A stretch of 64,000 nt of DNA from Psychrobacter sp. Pi2-1 (GCF_904846645.1 NZ_CAJHBO010000004.1:101285-165284), one strand, 5' to 3'; shown: positions 25,432 to 35,682, numbered from the stretch's first letter. Notes: generated by a model from the letters alone, not told the origin. Translations and numbers: made by a program.

Positions 25432-26028
25432 TCACTTATCAGACGTATCGCTATCTGTTCTTTTAGCCAATGTACTGTCTTTTTTTAAGCTTACATTAGT
25501 GTCAGGCTGGTCGGTTACGGTAGCGCCTTCTGGCAAATAGCTGCCTGTGGTCATTTGTAACGTTGCCTGTGTATCTTCTGCGCTGCGGCTACGGGCTTTG
25601 TCCAAACTTGATGCAAATGCGCTGCGTATCAGCTGCCATACAAAACCAACAAACAACCCTGCGACCAGTATCACTAATATCGGCAGCATATTGGCAACCG
25701 CGCCTGCGTAATCTTTCATCATCACAGCATAGACGACGCTGATACTGGCTGGTGCAAGCTCGCTCGGATCGCCAAGCGCTGTGCCTGGTGCTAGTAATAC
25801 TGCAAACAGAACCATCCAACTCATACCGCCCAATGGTTTTGGCAGTACACGAGCAACGAGTATCCATAGCACTAGTACCAAAACAGCACCGCCAAGATAA
25901 GCATACATCGGCAAATCGGCGGGCGGTACGTTTTTTACCATTTGACCCCACCAAATGGCAATCTCACCGAGAATGTCACTGATAGATTCTAATGGTAAGC
26001 TATGTAAGATGTTTTTTAACCAGTCCAT
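25432..26028 (-). CDS. Hypothetical membrane protein
   Basis: A 198-residue protein of unknown function with three clear hydrophobic segments (YAYLGGAVLVLVLWILVA, MSWMVLFAVLLAPGTAL, MLPILVILVAGLFVGFVW) and a polar, Ser/Thr/Asp-rich C-terminal tail of about 50 residues. The ATG giving MDWLKNILH was preferred over a GTG 12 codons upstream. It precedes the MoxR and VWA genes on the same strand, though a terminator-like hairpin lies between, so co-function is only suggested. Confidence 0.7.
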   Translation of the reverse strand: MDWLKNILHSLPLESISDILGEIAIWWGQMVKNVPPADLPMYAYLGGAVLVLVLWILVARVLPKPLGGMSWMVLFAVLLAPGTALGDPSELAPASISVVYAVMMKDYAGAVANMLPILVILVAGLFVGFVWQLIRSAFASSLDKARSRSAEDTQATLQMTTGSYLPEGATVTDQPDTNVSLKKDSTLAKRTDSDTSDK

Positions 26029-26341
26029 GCGTGTTTCATTACCTGCGTTTATCACCGTTGACACGTTATGTGCCTAGCAGTGTATGGTGCGTTCTGTCGT
26101 ACCAAAATAAGATCAAATACATAATCGATGCACACATCAATGTGCGTTTCTATCTGTATTTTTTTATGTGGATGTCATGGGGTGTCAGTTTATCACGACT
26201 TTCTACCCAAATGCATGTGACCAAATGTGTCATGAGTGTTTTGTCCATAGCATTGTAAAGACCATTCTCTCAATCACCTTGCCACAACCGTCTTACCAAT
26301 AAGCGTACCAATCGTCAATGTTATCTAGTGGTAAAATGTAT
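26029..26341. other. Intergenic stretch, no gene seen
   Basis: These 313 bases are AT-rich, with a short GCACA-CATCAA-TGTGC hairpin near 26130. They hold the membrane-protein promoter and the tail of the ycgL transcript. No convincing reading frame is present. Confidence 0.5.
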
Positions 26342-26662
26342 CTAGTCGTAGATATTGTCTTGCGCTTCACGAGCGCGTAGCTCTGCTTGGCGGCGCATGA
26401 CATCTTGTGGTGGCATCTGCACAAAATAACCTTGGGACGCTAGCTTTGCCAGTACTTCTTCTTTATCAACACGCGCCAGAGTGGGCGTCGCCGCCAGATC
26501 TAGGTGCATGACAAACTTGCTACGGCCCAACCCTGCACGAAAGTCTTTTGGCAGTACGCCAAGCCAATCTTTGATCTCATCGGTATCATCAGGATATTCA
26601 GGACGCGCAATATATACATACATGTCGTCATGTTTGGGAAATTTATAAATATCGCAATGCAT
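26342..26662 (-). CDS. YcgL-domain protein
   Basis: A 106-residue cytoplasmic protein. MHCDIYKFPKHDDMYVYIARP, then LPKDFRAGLG, then ASQGYFVQMPPQDV match the YcgL pattern of a short start, a middle and a GYYLQLPP-type end. The ATG has AGGTGG 5 bases upstream; a GTG three codons earlier is less likely. Its biochemical role is unknown. In many relatives it lies beside rnd, but here rnd is at 34207-35547. Confidence 0.85.
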   Translation of the reverse strand: MHCDIYKFPKHDDMYVYIARPEYPDDTDEIKDWLGVLPKDFRAGLGRSKFVMHLDLAATPTLARVDKEEVLAKLASQGYFVQMPPQDVMRRQAELRAREAQDNIYD

Positions 26663-26694
26663 AAAAACCACCTATCAGAAACTATGGTCGTAGG

Positions 26695-27051
26695 TTAGCA
26701 TATTTCAGGCAAACACCAGTAGTCGCTTTGCGTGTTGCTATCGTAATTTTTGTCAAAATACACAGATAAAACGCTGATATGAGCAATAAAAATATCGTTG
26801 TAAAACACAACCTGTTTGACAGACTGCCCTATCAAAACATGATTTTTGCCAAATTTATTTATTTTAATGGCTTTGATGGCTTGTAAAAGCGCTTTGAACC
26901 TTTCATAATAAAAGCGTTTTTCAGGAGAGAGTTTATCAGCATCGTTTTTGTATTGAACCCTATTGGTTATACAACTATCGCAATTGCTAGATAACCACCG
27001 AAGGCGCATCCACCCTGCCAATCGCTCAGGTAAAAGGACTGAAAAACGCAT
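26695..27051 (-). CDS. Hypothetical protein, uncertain
   Basis: A 118-residue open frame 32 bases upstream of the YcgL gene on the same strand. It contains a basic segment (YYERFKALLQAIKAIKINKFGK) and Cys residues, but no domain I recognise. It lies opposite the glycine-riboswitch operon. It may be a real small gene in the ycgL unit or a chance frame. Confidence 0.35.
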   Translation of the reverse strand: MRFSVLLPERLAGWMRLRWLSSNCDSCITNRVQYKNDADKLSPEKRFYYERFKALLQAIKAIKINKFGKNHVLIGQSVKQVVFYNDIFIAHISVLSVYFDKNYDSNTQSDYWCLPEIC

Positions 27052-27124
27052 GTCACTGTTGTTTGATAATATTTAGTAGTATGACGCTCATAGCGCACTA
27101 CCTTATCAAACATAAGGCATAACA

Positions 27125-27300
27125 AATCTGGAGAGTGGTAAGAACGGACGACGTCTTACCCACCGAAGGGGAGAAAATACGCTATCATCAATGATAGGGC
27201 TCATATAACTGCCCAAAAATGATGGTTCGTGTTGAAAATCTCAGGTCACAGGACAGATAGGGCTTTAGCTCAAACTGACGTATAGCGTCTGTTTGGCTTA
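27125..27300 (+). promoter_or_regulatory. Glycine riboswitch (gcvT element) upstream of gcvT
   Basis: Conserved aptamer pieces are present in order: GGAGAGTGG (27130-27138), ACCGAAGGGGAG (27162-27173) and AATCTCAGGT with AGGACAGAT (27237-27258). P1 can form from ATCTG at 27126 and CAGAT at 27254. Only one aptamer is seen. It is followed by a hairpin CAAACTGACG/CGTCTGTTTG that may be the ghost helix of single-aptamer types or the expression platform. Glycine binding should switch on gcvT. Confidence 0.88.
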
Positions 27301-27434
27301 TGTCTTCATCTTTGCTTTCTGTGTCACCCTTTGATGTGATATTTGCGCCTTGCAATATTGCTTCTCGCTACTTTTACGTTGCGCATCACTCCCTACTCTG
27401 CCGAGTACGACTGATGTACACATAAGGATTTGTT

Positions 27435-28628
27435 ATGACTGATACCCATTTTCAAGACATCACTTCTCAAAACGCTCAAAGCCAAGCTCCTCAGCGCACC
27501 CCTTTTTACCAGTCTCATATTGATAGTGAGGGCAAACTGGTCGATTTTTCTGGTTGGGAATTGCCAATTCATTACGGTTCACAAATCGAAGAGCACGAAG
27601 CGGTACGTACAGATGCCGGTATGTTTGATGTCTCACATATGGTTGTGACTGATATCAAAGGCGCTGATACCAAAGCATGGCTACAAAAACTGCTCGCAAA
27701 CGATGTCAACAAACTCACTACCGCTGGTAAAGCGCTGTACTCTGGTATGCTCAATGAGCAAGGCGGCGTCATCGATGATTTAATTGTCTACCTGATGAAT
27801 GCAGAAGAAACTGAGTACCGTATCGTCTCTAACGCAGCCACTCGTGACAAAGACTTAGCACAGTTTAATAAAGTCGCTGAAGGTTTCAATATTGAGATTA
27901 CCGAGCGTCCTGAGCTTGCCATGCTCGCCGTGCAAGGTCCAAATGCTATTACAAAACTGGCTCAAGCCAAACCAAGTTGGGCAGATACCTTAGCAGGGCT
28001 AAAACCTTTCGTTGGTGCTGACTTGACCGATATCGAAGGCACCGATTGGTTTGTAGCTCGTACTGGCTATACCGGTGAAGATGGCGTCGAAGTCATTATG
28101 CATGCCGATGATGCCCCTGCTTTTTTTAAGCAGCTAAAAGCAAATGGCATCAAACCTGCCGGTCTTGGCGCACGTGATACCTTGCGTATGGAAGCGGGCA
28201 TGAACCTCTATGGCCATGACATGGACGAAACCATCAGTCCTTATGAGTGCAACATGGGCTGGACGCTAGCGCTCAAAGACGACCGCGCCTTTGTTGGCCG
28301 TGAAGCATTGGTCAGCAAACGTAAGCAGTCAAAAGAAGACAACACCGCTATGAAGCAAGTGGGTCTGCTATTGACCACGCGTGGCGTATTGCGTGAAGGC
28401 ATGACAGTGACTATCAATCAAGGCACTGGCAATGAGCAAACTGGCATTATCACCAGTGGTACATTCTCCCCTAGCCTAAAAAATTCAATCGCGATTGCTC
28501 GTGTGCCTGCCAGCTTATCAGAAGATGACAGCGTACAAGTCGATCTACGCGGCAAAGGTAAATTCGTCGATGTACGCGTACTAAAGCTACCTTTTGTCCG
28601 TAACGGCAAGCAACAGTTTGACTCTTAG
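27435..28628 (+). CDS. gcvT: Glycine cleavage system T protein (aminomethyltransferase)
   Basis: The T protein moves the one-carbon unit from the aminomethyl-lipoyl H protein to tetrahydrofolate and releases ammonia. At 397 residues it is of normal length, with [23 protein letters not shown] at the start and the folate-binding [16 protein letters not shown] and [14 protein letters not shown] motifs. The catalytic Asp is in the GARD stretch. The ATG has AAGGA 6 bases upstream and lies 134 bases after the glycine riboswitch. Confidence 0.96.
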   Translation: MTDTHFQDITSQNAQSQAPQRTPFYQSHIDSEGKLVDFSGWELPIHYGSQIEEHEAVRTDAGMFDVSHMVVTDIKGADTKAWLQKLLANDVNKLTTAGKALYSGMLNEQGGVIDDLIVYLMNAEETEYRIVSNAATRDKDLAQFNKVAEGFNIEITERPELAMLAVQGPNAITKLAQAKPSWADTLAGLKPFVGADLTDIEGTDWFVARTGYTGEDGVEVIMHADDAPAFFKQLKANGIKPAGLGARDTLRMEAGMNLYGHDMDETISPYECNMGWTLALKDDRAFVGREALVSKRKQSKEDNTAMKQVGLLLTTRGVLREGMTVTINQGTGNEQTGIITSGTFSPSLKNSIAIARVPASLSEDDSVQVDLRGKGKFVDVRVLKLPFVRNGKQQFDS

Positions 28629-28745
28629 GTCTTATAAATTCTATCATTAGAGCGCGTTGTCATTTTACATACGATTATAAAAGTGACGACACGCCTAGCC
28701 TCCATTATTTTTGTTAATTAACCTCTATCACTTAGGAGAGAGATC

Positions 28746-29126
28746 ATGAGCAACATCCCAGCAGAGCTAAAATATATTGCGAGTCACGAGTGGCTACGCC
28801 TAGAAGACGACGGTACGATCACTGTTGGTATCACTGACCATGCTCAAGATCTATTGGGTGATGTGGTATTCGTTGAGCTACCAGATGTGGGCGATATCAT
28901 CGCTGTCGATGACGAAATCTCAGTTGTTGAATCAGTAAAAGCGGCTTCTGACGTTTATGCACCTATTTCAGGTGAAGTGATCGCTATTAACGAAGCACTA
29001 GAAGATGATCCTGAAATCATCAACTCTGACCCATACGGCGAAGGTTGGTTCTTCAGAATGAAGCCTGACAACATTGCTGACTACGAAGCACTAATGACTG
29101 CTGATGAGTACGAAAGCGACTTATAA
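28746..29126 (+). CDS. gcvH: Glycine cleavage system H protein
   Basis: The 126-residue lipoyl carrier shuttling the aminomethyl group between P, T and L proteins. The lipoylation lysine is K65 in [10 protein letters not shown]. The family start ([12 protein letters not shown]), [19 protein letters not shown] and [11 protein letters not shown] are all intact. A strong AGGAGAG precedes the ATG. It sits 117 bases after gcvT. Confidence 0.97.
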   Translation: MSNIPAELKYIASHEWLRLEDDGTITVGITDHAQDLLGDVVFVELPDVGDIIAVDDEISVVESVKAASDVYAPISGEVIAINEALEDDPEIINSDPYGEGWFFRMKPDNIADYEALMTADEYESDL

Positions 29127-29466
29127 GCTAAGCACGTAAGCTAAGCATGCTCTCACAAGGCATTAGCATTTGTAAAACTTTAGCTTATACAAAGCACTAG
29201 CCCCGACTAAACATCATAGATACTGGCAACAGCTGGTATCTATACTCTCTATTTAAACGATTTAAAAACCTTTCTCATGAAAAGTATTGGCTCATTGACC
29301 ATGCTTGTTATTTGAAAGTAGCTTTATATGTAGATCTCCAACAATCATTATCGTCCGATGTTATTGCTACCAAGCGTTATCTCATTGACTCGTATTGATC
29401 ACCTATTCGAATCCCAATGAATACGTGCTATCAATAACGACGCAAACTGATAACCCAATTCTCAGC
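29127..29466. other. Intergenic region gcvH to nitroreductase with hairpin
   Basis: No gene is seen. A 12-bp stem with two G-U pairs (ATAGATAC arm at 29216, GTATCTAT arm ending at 29243) is followed only by a weak T-containing tail. It may partly terminate or stabilise the gcvTH message. Confidence 0.5.
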
Positions 29467-30237
29467 ATGGATCCTAATATGAATGCCAACACCGATAATA
29501 AAGACCCCATTGCTACACCAAACCATACGCCGCAGCTACAAGCCTTCCGTGATATCGTAGAGTCACGCCGTTCCGTGCGCCGTTTTACTGACACACCTAT
29601 CCCTGATGACGTATTGGCAGACTGTCTGCGTTTGGCCATGCTAGCACCAAACTCTAGCAACCTACAGCCGTGGGAATTTTATGTTATCGATGATGCTGAC
29701 AATCGCAAACGTGCTGTCAAAAACTGTATGAATCAAAATGCAGCAAAAACATCAGCCCGTTTGATTGCCATCGTTGCTCGTACTGACGTTTGGCATGATC
29801 ACGCTCAGCAAGTATTGCGCGAATACCCTGATCAGCCAGTGCCTAAGAAAGTGAAAGACTACTACAACAAAGTTGTCACGATGGACTTTTTGCGCGGCCC
29901 GGCCAACGTGGTTTCAGCTGCGAAATGGGGCGCAACGCAAGTGGTCAGACGCGTAAAGGGCCCAATCAAATCGCCTTATTATACGTTTGAAGATACCAAA
30001 AACTGGGCAACCAATAATACCGCACTTGCCGCCGAAAACCTCATGCTAGCATTACGCGCTCATGGGTTTGATAGCTGTGCTATGGGCGGCTTCGATGAGC
30101 CTGCTATGAAACGCCTGCTAGGCTTAGGCGACGATCAGCATATCATTATGATGATTGGCGCAGGTGAACGTGCTGACAATGGCGTTTACAACACCCAGTT
30201 CCGTTTTGATCAAAAACAGTTTGTGCATTACGTATAA
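29467..30237 (+). CDS. Nitroreductase family protein
   Basis: An FMN-dependent oxidoreductase-like protein. The FMN-binding SRRSVRRFTDTPIPDD and LAPNSSNLQPWEF motifs lie in the N-terminal third, and FDSCAMGGFDEPAMKRLLGL near the C-terminus is the usual second flavin region. The frame is open up to a TTG at 29395, but the ATG at 29467 or another at 29479 looks more natural; the ribosome binding site is weak, so the start is uncertain. It lies between gcvH and gcvP on the same strand. Its substrate is unknown. Confidence 0.82.
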   Translation: MDPNMNANTDNKDPIATPNHTPQLQAFRDIVESRRSVRRFTDTPIPDDVLADCLRLAMLAPNSSNLQPWEFYVIDDADNRKRAVKNCMNQNAAKTSARLIAIVARTDVWHDHAQQVLREYPDQPVPKKVKDYYNKVVTMDFLRGPANVVSAAKWGATQVVRRVKGPIKSPYYTFEDTKNWATNNTALAAENLMLALRAHGFDSCAMGGFDEPAMKRLLGLGDDQHIIMMIGAGERADNGVYNTQFRFDQKQFVHYV

Positions 30238-30301
30238 CGTACCGCTCACACTATTCCCTTAATTGCTATTTTGTTTATTACTCCCTTAACCAAGGATTGT
30301 C

Positions 30302-33199
30302 ATGACTATCTCTCAAAACCCATCGTTTGATACCTTTCAAGGATTGTTCAACGAAGCTGAATTTGTCTATCGCCACTTAGGTTCGAACGAGACCAAGCAA
30401 GCTGACCTACTTAGCGCTGTTGGTTATAAAGATATGCAAAGCTTTATCAATGACACTGTGCCTGAGCCAGTACGTTTGCACAAAGAGTTGGATTTGCCAG
30501 TAGCGATGAGTGAGCACGCTGCACTTGCCAAACTACGCACGATGGCAGACGACATCACTGTTAACAAAAGCTATATCGGTCAAGGCTACTCTCCGGTTCG
30601 TATGCCTGCGGTCATTCAGCGCAATGTGCTCGAAAATCCAGGCTGGTATACCGCTTATACGCCTTATCAAGCGGAAATCGCTCAAGGTCGTCTAGAAGCA
30701 CTGCTTAACTTCCAACAAGTATGCATTGATCTAACTGGTCTTGAGTTAGCTGGTGCATCATTGCTTGATGAAGCAACAGCAGCGGCAGAAGCAATGGCCA
30801 TGTCAAAGCGTGTGAGCAAAAGCAAATCAACGCAGTATTTCGTCGATGAGCGTGTCTATCCACAGACGCTAGATGTTATCAATACTCGTGCGAAATACTT
30901 CGGTTGGGAAGTGGTCGTTGGTGATTTTGAAACGGCTAAATCTGGCGACTATTTCGGTGCGCTATTCCAATATGTCGGTGCTGAAGGTGACGTTAAAGAC
31001 CTAACAGACGTCATCAGTGCAGTAAAAGAAAACAAGACTTACGTCAGTGTCGTCAGTGACATCATGAGCTTGGTACTATTGAAATCACCAGCCGATATGG
31101 GTGCCGACGTAGCGCTAGGTAGTACTCAGCGTTTTGGTATTCCAATGGGCTTTGGTGGTCCGCATGCCGCTTACTTTGCGTTCTCTGACAAAGCCAAGCG
31201 TTCAGCGCCTGGTCGTATCATTGGCGTATCAAAAGACGCACAAGGCAATACAGCACTACGTATGGCTCTACAAACGCGTGAGCAGCATATCCGCCGCGAA
31301 AAAGCCAACTCAAACATCTGTACCTCACAAGTATTACTAGCTAACCTCGCTGGTATGTATGCGGTATATCATGGTCCAGGCGGTGTGAAACGTATTGCTA
31401 CTCGTATTCATGCGTTTGCCACTGCGTTTGCTGATGCTATCACAGAATCTAACGACAGCAGCTTGAGCGTGGTACATGATCAATTCTTCGATACAGTCGT
31501 GGTTGATTGTGGTTCAGAGAAGCTTGCTACTCAAATTTTCAAAAATGCAGACAACGTTGGCTATAACTTATGGCGTCTAAGCGACACCAAATTGAGCGTT
31601 GCCTTTAGTGAAACCAGCGATCAGCAAGACTTCAACACCTTGACTCAGCTATTCGTCAACAAGTCACACGATCTACCTGAAACAGCTCGCGTCTCTCTAG
31701 ATAGCGCACACCTGCGTACGGATGATATCTTGACTCATCCAGTATTCAACTCGCATCATACCGAGCATGAAATGCTACGCTACCTAAAGTCGCTTGAGGA
31801 CAAAGATTTGGCGATGAACCGCAGCATGATTTCGCTGGGTAGCTGTACCATGAAGCTAAACGCCACCAGTGAGATGCTACCGATTACGTGGCCTGAGTTT
31901 GCCAACGTGCATCCTTTTGCACCGCGTGACCAAGTCACTGGCTATATTGCGATGATCGATAGTTTGCAAGATCAATTAAAAGCCATTACTGGTTTTGATG
32001 ATGTCTCTATGCAGCCAAACTCTGGTGCCTCTGGTGAATATGCTGGTCTGTTAGCGATTCGCCGTTATCATGAGTCATTGGGCGAAACCAATCGTGATGT
32101 TTGCTTGATTCCGATGTCAGCGCACGGTACCAACCCTGCTACTGCCATGATGATGGGTATGCAAGTGGTCGTGGTCAAAACTGATGAAAACGGCAACGTT
32201 GATATTGATGATCTAACGGCCAAATGTGAAGAATATAGCGATCGCCTAGGTGCGCTAATGATCACTTATCCATCGACGCATGGTGTGTTCGAAGAAGGCA
32301 TCCGTCATATCTGTGATTTGACTCACAAGCATGGTGGTCAGGTCTATATGGACGGCGCGAACATGAATGCTCAGGTAGGCATGATGCAGCCTGCAGACGT
32401 TGGTGCTGATGTACTACACATGAACCTGCACAAAACCTTCTGTATCCCGCATGGCGGCGGCGGTCCAGGCATGGGCCCTATCGGTATGAAGGCGCATTTG
32501 GCAACATTTATGGCCAACCATACCTTGAGCCCTGTGCACAATGCACAAAAAGACTGCTCAGCCGTATCAGCAGCACCTTATGGTTCAGCAAGCATCTTAC
32601 CTATATCATGGATGTATATTGCTATGATGGGCCGCGATGGTCTATTAAAAGCAACGGAGTTGGCATTACTTAACGCCAACTACGTCGCTGCTGAATTAAA
32701 AGGTCACTACCCTGTCCTGTATGCAGGCAAAAACGGCCGCGTAGCTCACGAATGTATCATTGATATTCGTCCGTTAAAAGAAGAAACTGGCATCACAGAA
32801 AGCGATATCGCTAAGCGCTTGATGGATTATGGTTTCCATTCACCAACGATGAGCTTCCCAGTCGCTGGCACGCTTATGATTGAGCCAACAGAGTCTGAGT
32901 CAAAAGAAGAGTTGGATCGCTTTATCAGTGCGTTAAAATCTATCAAAGCTGAAGCCATGAAGGCCAAAGCTGGTGAAGATAACTGGACGCTAGAAGATAA
33001 CCCATTGGTTAATGCACCGCATACCGCAGCTATGATTACTAGCGAAGAGTGGACGCATCCTTACAGCCGTGAGACTGCTGCATTCCCACTGCCGTATATT
33101 CGTGCCAACAAGTTCTGGCCAAGTGTCGCGCGTGTCGATGATGCGTATGGTGATAAGAACCTAATGTGCTCTTGCCCAAGTATCGAAAACTATATGTAA
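30302..33199 (+). CDS. gcvP: Glycine dehydrogenase (decarboxylating) P protein
   Basis: The 965-residue PLP enzyme that decarboxylates glycine and loads the aminomethyl group on the H protein. This is the single-chain form with both halves. The Schiff-base lysine is K711 in MNLHKTFCIPHGGGGPG, the glycine-rich loop beside it is intact, and the start RHLGSNETKQADLL is typical. AAGGA precedes the ATG. A strong terminator follows 31 bases after the stop. Confidence 0.97.
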   Translation: MTISQNPSFDTFQGLFNEAEFVYRHLGSNETKQADLLSAVGYKDMQSFINDTVPEPVRLHKELDLPVAMSEHAALAKLRTMADDITVNKSYIGQGYSPVRMPAVIQRNVLENPGWYTAYTPYQAEIAQGRLEALLNFQQVCIDLTGLELAGASLLDEATAAAEAMAMSKRVSKSKSTQYFVDERVYPQTLDVINTRAKYFGWEVVVGDFETAKSGDYFGALFQYVGAEGDVKDLTDVISAVKENKTYVSVVSDIMSLVLLKSPADMGADVALGSTQRFGIPMGFGGPHAAYFAFSDKAKRSAPGRIIGVSKDAQGNTALRMALQTREQHIRREKANSNICTSQVLLANLAGMYAVYHGPGGVKRIATRIHAFATAFADAITESNDSSLSVVHDQFFDTVVVDCGSEKLATQIFKNADNVGYNLWRLSDTKLSVAFSETSDQQDFNTLTQLFVNKSHDLPETARVSLDSAHLRTDDILTHPVFNSHHTEHEMLRYLKSLEDKDLAMNRSMISLGSCTMKLNATSEMLPITWPEFANVHPFAPRDQVTGYIAMIDSLQDQLKAITGFDDVSMQPNSGASGEYAGLLAIRRYHESLGETNRDVCLIPMSAHGTNPATAMMMGMQVVVVKTDENGNVDIDDLTAKCEEYSDRLGALMITYPSTHGVFEEGIRHICDLTHKHGGQVYMDGANMNAQVGMMQPADVGADVLHMNLHKTFCIPHGGGGPGMGPIGMKAHLATFMANHTLSPVHNAQKDCSAVSAAPYGSASILPISWMYIAMMGRDGLLKATELALLNANYVAAELKGHYPVLYAGKNGRVAHECIIDIRPLKEETGITESDIAKRLMDYGFHSPTMSFPVAGTLMIEPTESESKEELDRFISALKSIKAEAMKAKAGEDNWTLEDNPLVNAPHTAAMITSEEWTHPYSRETAAFPLPYIRANKFWPSVARVDDAYGDKNLMCSCPSIENYM

Positions 33200-33230
33200 T
33201 TATCATTTTCGATAGTTATTCTCTGTAGTA

Positions 33231-33267
33231 AAAAACCTCCAAGTCAGCAGCTGACTTGGAGGTTTTT
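33231..33267 (+). terminator. Rho-independent terminator of gcvP
   Basis: The perfect stem AAAAACCTCCAAGTCAG and its complement, with a CAG loop, ends in a T run. Confidence 0.95.
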
Positions 33268-33406
33268 ATTTTGCTGATTTTTTATCTATTATATTAGCAG
33301 GTAATATTATCAATAAAATAAACGATAAGAACTCAATGTAATAAAAGCTTATATTGATAATAAGCTATTTATCTTAAATTTCTGAAGCATTGACTTGGAT
33401 ACTGCT

Positions 33407-34096
33407 ATGCGACATAAAGCGCCTAAACACAAAACTCGCGTCATTCTAATCCACGGGCTACATCAAACCCCATGGATCATGCGGCCATTAGCCAAGCGCC
33501 TGCAAACAGCAGGATTTGATACCCATCAGTATGGCTACCGTAGTATGCGTGATGGTATCAAAACCAATAGCGCCCGCCTAAATAGCTGGCTAGAAACAAA
33601 CCATCACCCAGATCATCCAATAGATTTGGTTGGGCATAGTTTGGGTGGTTTGATCATTCGTGATTTTGTCGCTCAGTACCCAAAATGGCAAATTGGACGT
33701 TGCGTGACTCTAGGAACACCGCATATAGGCAGTGTGTGTGCAGATTATATCTGGCGACTGACTCCTGCTGTCGTAGGTCGCTCATATGTCGACGCCCTCG
33801 ACGGCACAGTCGTACCATTGCCCAAACATGTAACGCTAGGCGTTATCGCTGGCAACCGCCCTTATGGTCTAGGTCAGCTGTTTTTGCAATATCATAATCG
33901 CAAACTGCGCAAATCTGATAAGCCACCTCTTAACGAGCAACTTGCACATGACGGGACAGTATATATAGAAGAGACGAAGATAAAGGCTGCAGCTGATCAT
34001 ATCATTATGCCAGTCTCACATACTGGCATGCTAGTGAACCCGGAGGTCGCCGAGCAGACTCGATACTTTTTAGAGCATGGACGATTTAAACGCTAA
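33407..34096 (+). CDS. Alpha/beta hydrolase (lipase/esterase-like)
   Basis: A 229-residue alpha/beta hydrolase. It has the oxyanion region VILIHGLHQTPWIM, the nucleophile elbow DLVGHSLGGLIIRDF with the catalytic Ser, and a late VSHTGML with the candidate His. The ATG at 33407 was chosen over a TTG at 33395. No signal peptide is evident, so it is probably cytoplasmic or membrane-associated. The layout resembles short triacylglycerol-lipase-like proteins (LipA/EstA type); the substrate is not known. Confidence 0.82.
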   Translation: MRHKAPKHKTRVILIHGLHQTPWIMRPLAKRLQTAGFDTHQYGYRSMRDGIKTNSARLNSWLETNHHPDHPIDLVGHSLGGLIIRDFVAQYPKWQIGRCVTLGTPHIGSVCADYIWRLTPAVVGRSYVDALDGTVVPLPKHVTLGVIAGNRPYGLGQLFLQYHNRKLRKSDKPPLNEQLAHDGTVYIEETKIKAAADHIIMPVSHTGMLVNPEVAEQTRYFLEHGRFKR

Positions 34097-34206
34097 GAGC
34101 TGTATGAATAAGAGCTGTATGAATACTTGAGTGTCAGTTTTCAGTCTTATCGAACGATTTTTTGTTAAACGGTGCCTTATCGAACGCTGCTTGGTTGAAC
34201 GACTCC

Positions 34207-35547
34207 TTATTGAACACGAATACCCATGCCCTGCTGCAGTTCAGTTTTATGCTTTCTAATGACTGGAATTAAGGTTTTAATAACCCAGTCGTTACGCCAG
34301 CCTTTTAGCCCTTGTGGCAGTTCGCTCATGTCTTTATCAAGAGCAACCACTTCATATAATTGTCCTAGCCATTTTTTACGCATCAATACGCTAGCAGGTA
34401 TACCGATTTCGCGCGCATGCTCATCAATCGCTTGCTGCACTGCTTTTGAGAGTACTTTATTTTTTGAGCGATATGGTGGCACTAGACAGTCTGGATGCTC
34501 TGTAGGGGGTAGACTCTTGGCATCTCTAATTACTTTCAGCAGCTCTTCGCCATATAGTCGCAGCATACTACGGTGCATGGTTGTTTTGTGTGCCAGCTCG
34601 CGCATACTGTTTGGCTTTTCAGTGACTATCTCACGCACTGCTTGTTTTTTTATGACAAAGGTACGCGGTTGATTGGTCGCACGTGCTAGCTCTTCTCGCC
34701 ACGTAGCCACACCTTTGAGTATCGCCATTTGCTGTGAGTTATAGCGGTAATCTGCCATCGTTAGATACATCGCTTCATCTTCGACGTGCTGCGAGTCATA
34801 CAAATCACTAGCATAGAGCTGACAGTCAGCCCAGACATAATCATATAAGCCTTGCGACTTAAGCGCATGCTCGATACTGAGATACAACGCTGGCAGATAA
34901 CGCACATCATCGATGGCATACTGCTCTTGCTCATCTGTCAACGGGCGCTGTAGCCAATCAGACTGACTATGTTCTTTATCGATATGCATATCTAGCTGAT
35001 CAGCCAGTGCCTGCTGATACCCCATTTGCAATTGACCCGTCAGATAAGACAACGCTATTTGCGTATCAAAAATATTGGTCAACGGTGGACAGCCAGACAA
35101 TAGATAAAAAATACCCAAATCTTCGCCGCAGGCATGCCAGATAGCCACATCTACTTTGCGTAGCGCTTCCCACAGCTGAGCCAGTTGCAACTGGGGTGCA
35201 TCCAGTAGATAAACATGATTACCAGTATTCAGCTGCACGAGTGCCAAGCGCGGGTAATAAGTGTCACGCTTAATAAACTCAGTATCTAAGGCTACGCGTC
35301 CACAAGTCGCTAAGGCATCAATAACCTCATCTAAATCGCCTTGCTTACGTACCCATGTAATAGCAACGTCATCAGCAATATCCAATAGTGAATCAATATC
35401 TAGCACCTCAGCATCTGGAGTATTAGACACTGACTCAGATGAAGTGGCTGCTGACATTGGCTCAGTATTAGCGGCTTCTTGTAATGAGCCATCATTGATA
35501 TCAGAAGTATTTGATTGAGCTGAGGCGTTTGAAACGTTATTGGACAC
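34207..35547 (-). CDS. rnd: Ribonuclease D
   Basis: A DEDD-family 3'-5' exoribonuclease for tRNA and structured RNA trimming. The exonuclease core shows RVALDTEFIKRDTYYP (D, E), WHACGEDLGIFY and YAIDDVRYLPALY (final D with Y). An HRDC domain follows near QQMAILKGVATWREELARATN. A Ser/Asn/Glu-rich acidic stretch of about 55 residues precedes the core, longer than usual. The start is a GTG with AGG nine bases upstream and is uncertain. It is the last gene of the ybaB-recR-rnd run. Confidence 0.92.
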   Translation of the reverse strand: MSNNVSNASAQSNTSDINDGSLQEAANTEPMSAATSSESVSNTPDAEVLDIDSLLDIADDVAITWVRKQGDLDEVIDALATCGRVALDTEFIKRDTYYPRLALVQLNTGNHVYLLDAPQLQLAQLWEALRKVDVAIWHACGEDLGIFYLLSGCPPLTNIFDTQIALSYLTGQLQMGYQQALADQLDMHIDKEHSQSDWLQRPLTDEQEQYAIDDVRYLPALYLSIEHALKSQGLYDYVWADCQLYASDLYDSQHVEDEAMYLTMADYRYNSQQMAILKGVATWREELARATNQPRTFVIKKQAVREIVTEKPNSMRELAHKTTMHRSMLRLYGEELLKVIRDAKSLPPTEHPDCLVPPYRSKNKVLSKAVQQAIDEHAREIGIPASVLMRKKWLGQLYEVVALDKDMSELPQGLKGWRNDWVIKTLIPVIRKHKTELQQGMGIRVQ

Positions 35548-35682
35548 GGGCAGATACCTGCATTAATAGGAGAAAATAAAACGCTAAACCGCGCCTTAAT
35601 AGAATTAAAAGATAAACAATAATAAAGTAATTATAGCAATTCCAAGAAATGAATTGGGTAAGACTTTTAAGCAATCAAAACA

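Noticed and set aside
27125..27300. A tandem two-aptamer glycine riboswitch
   Set aside because: Only one set of conserved aptamer blocks is found before gcvT.
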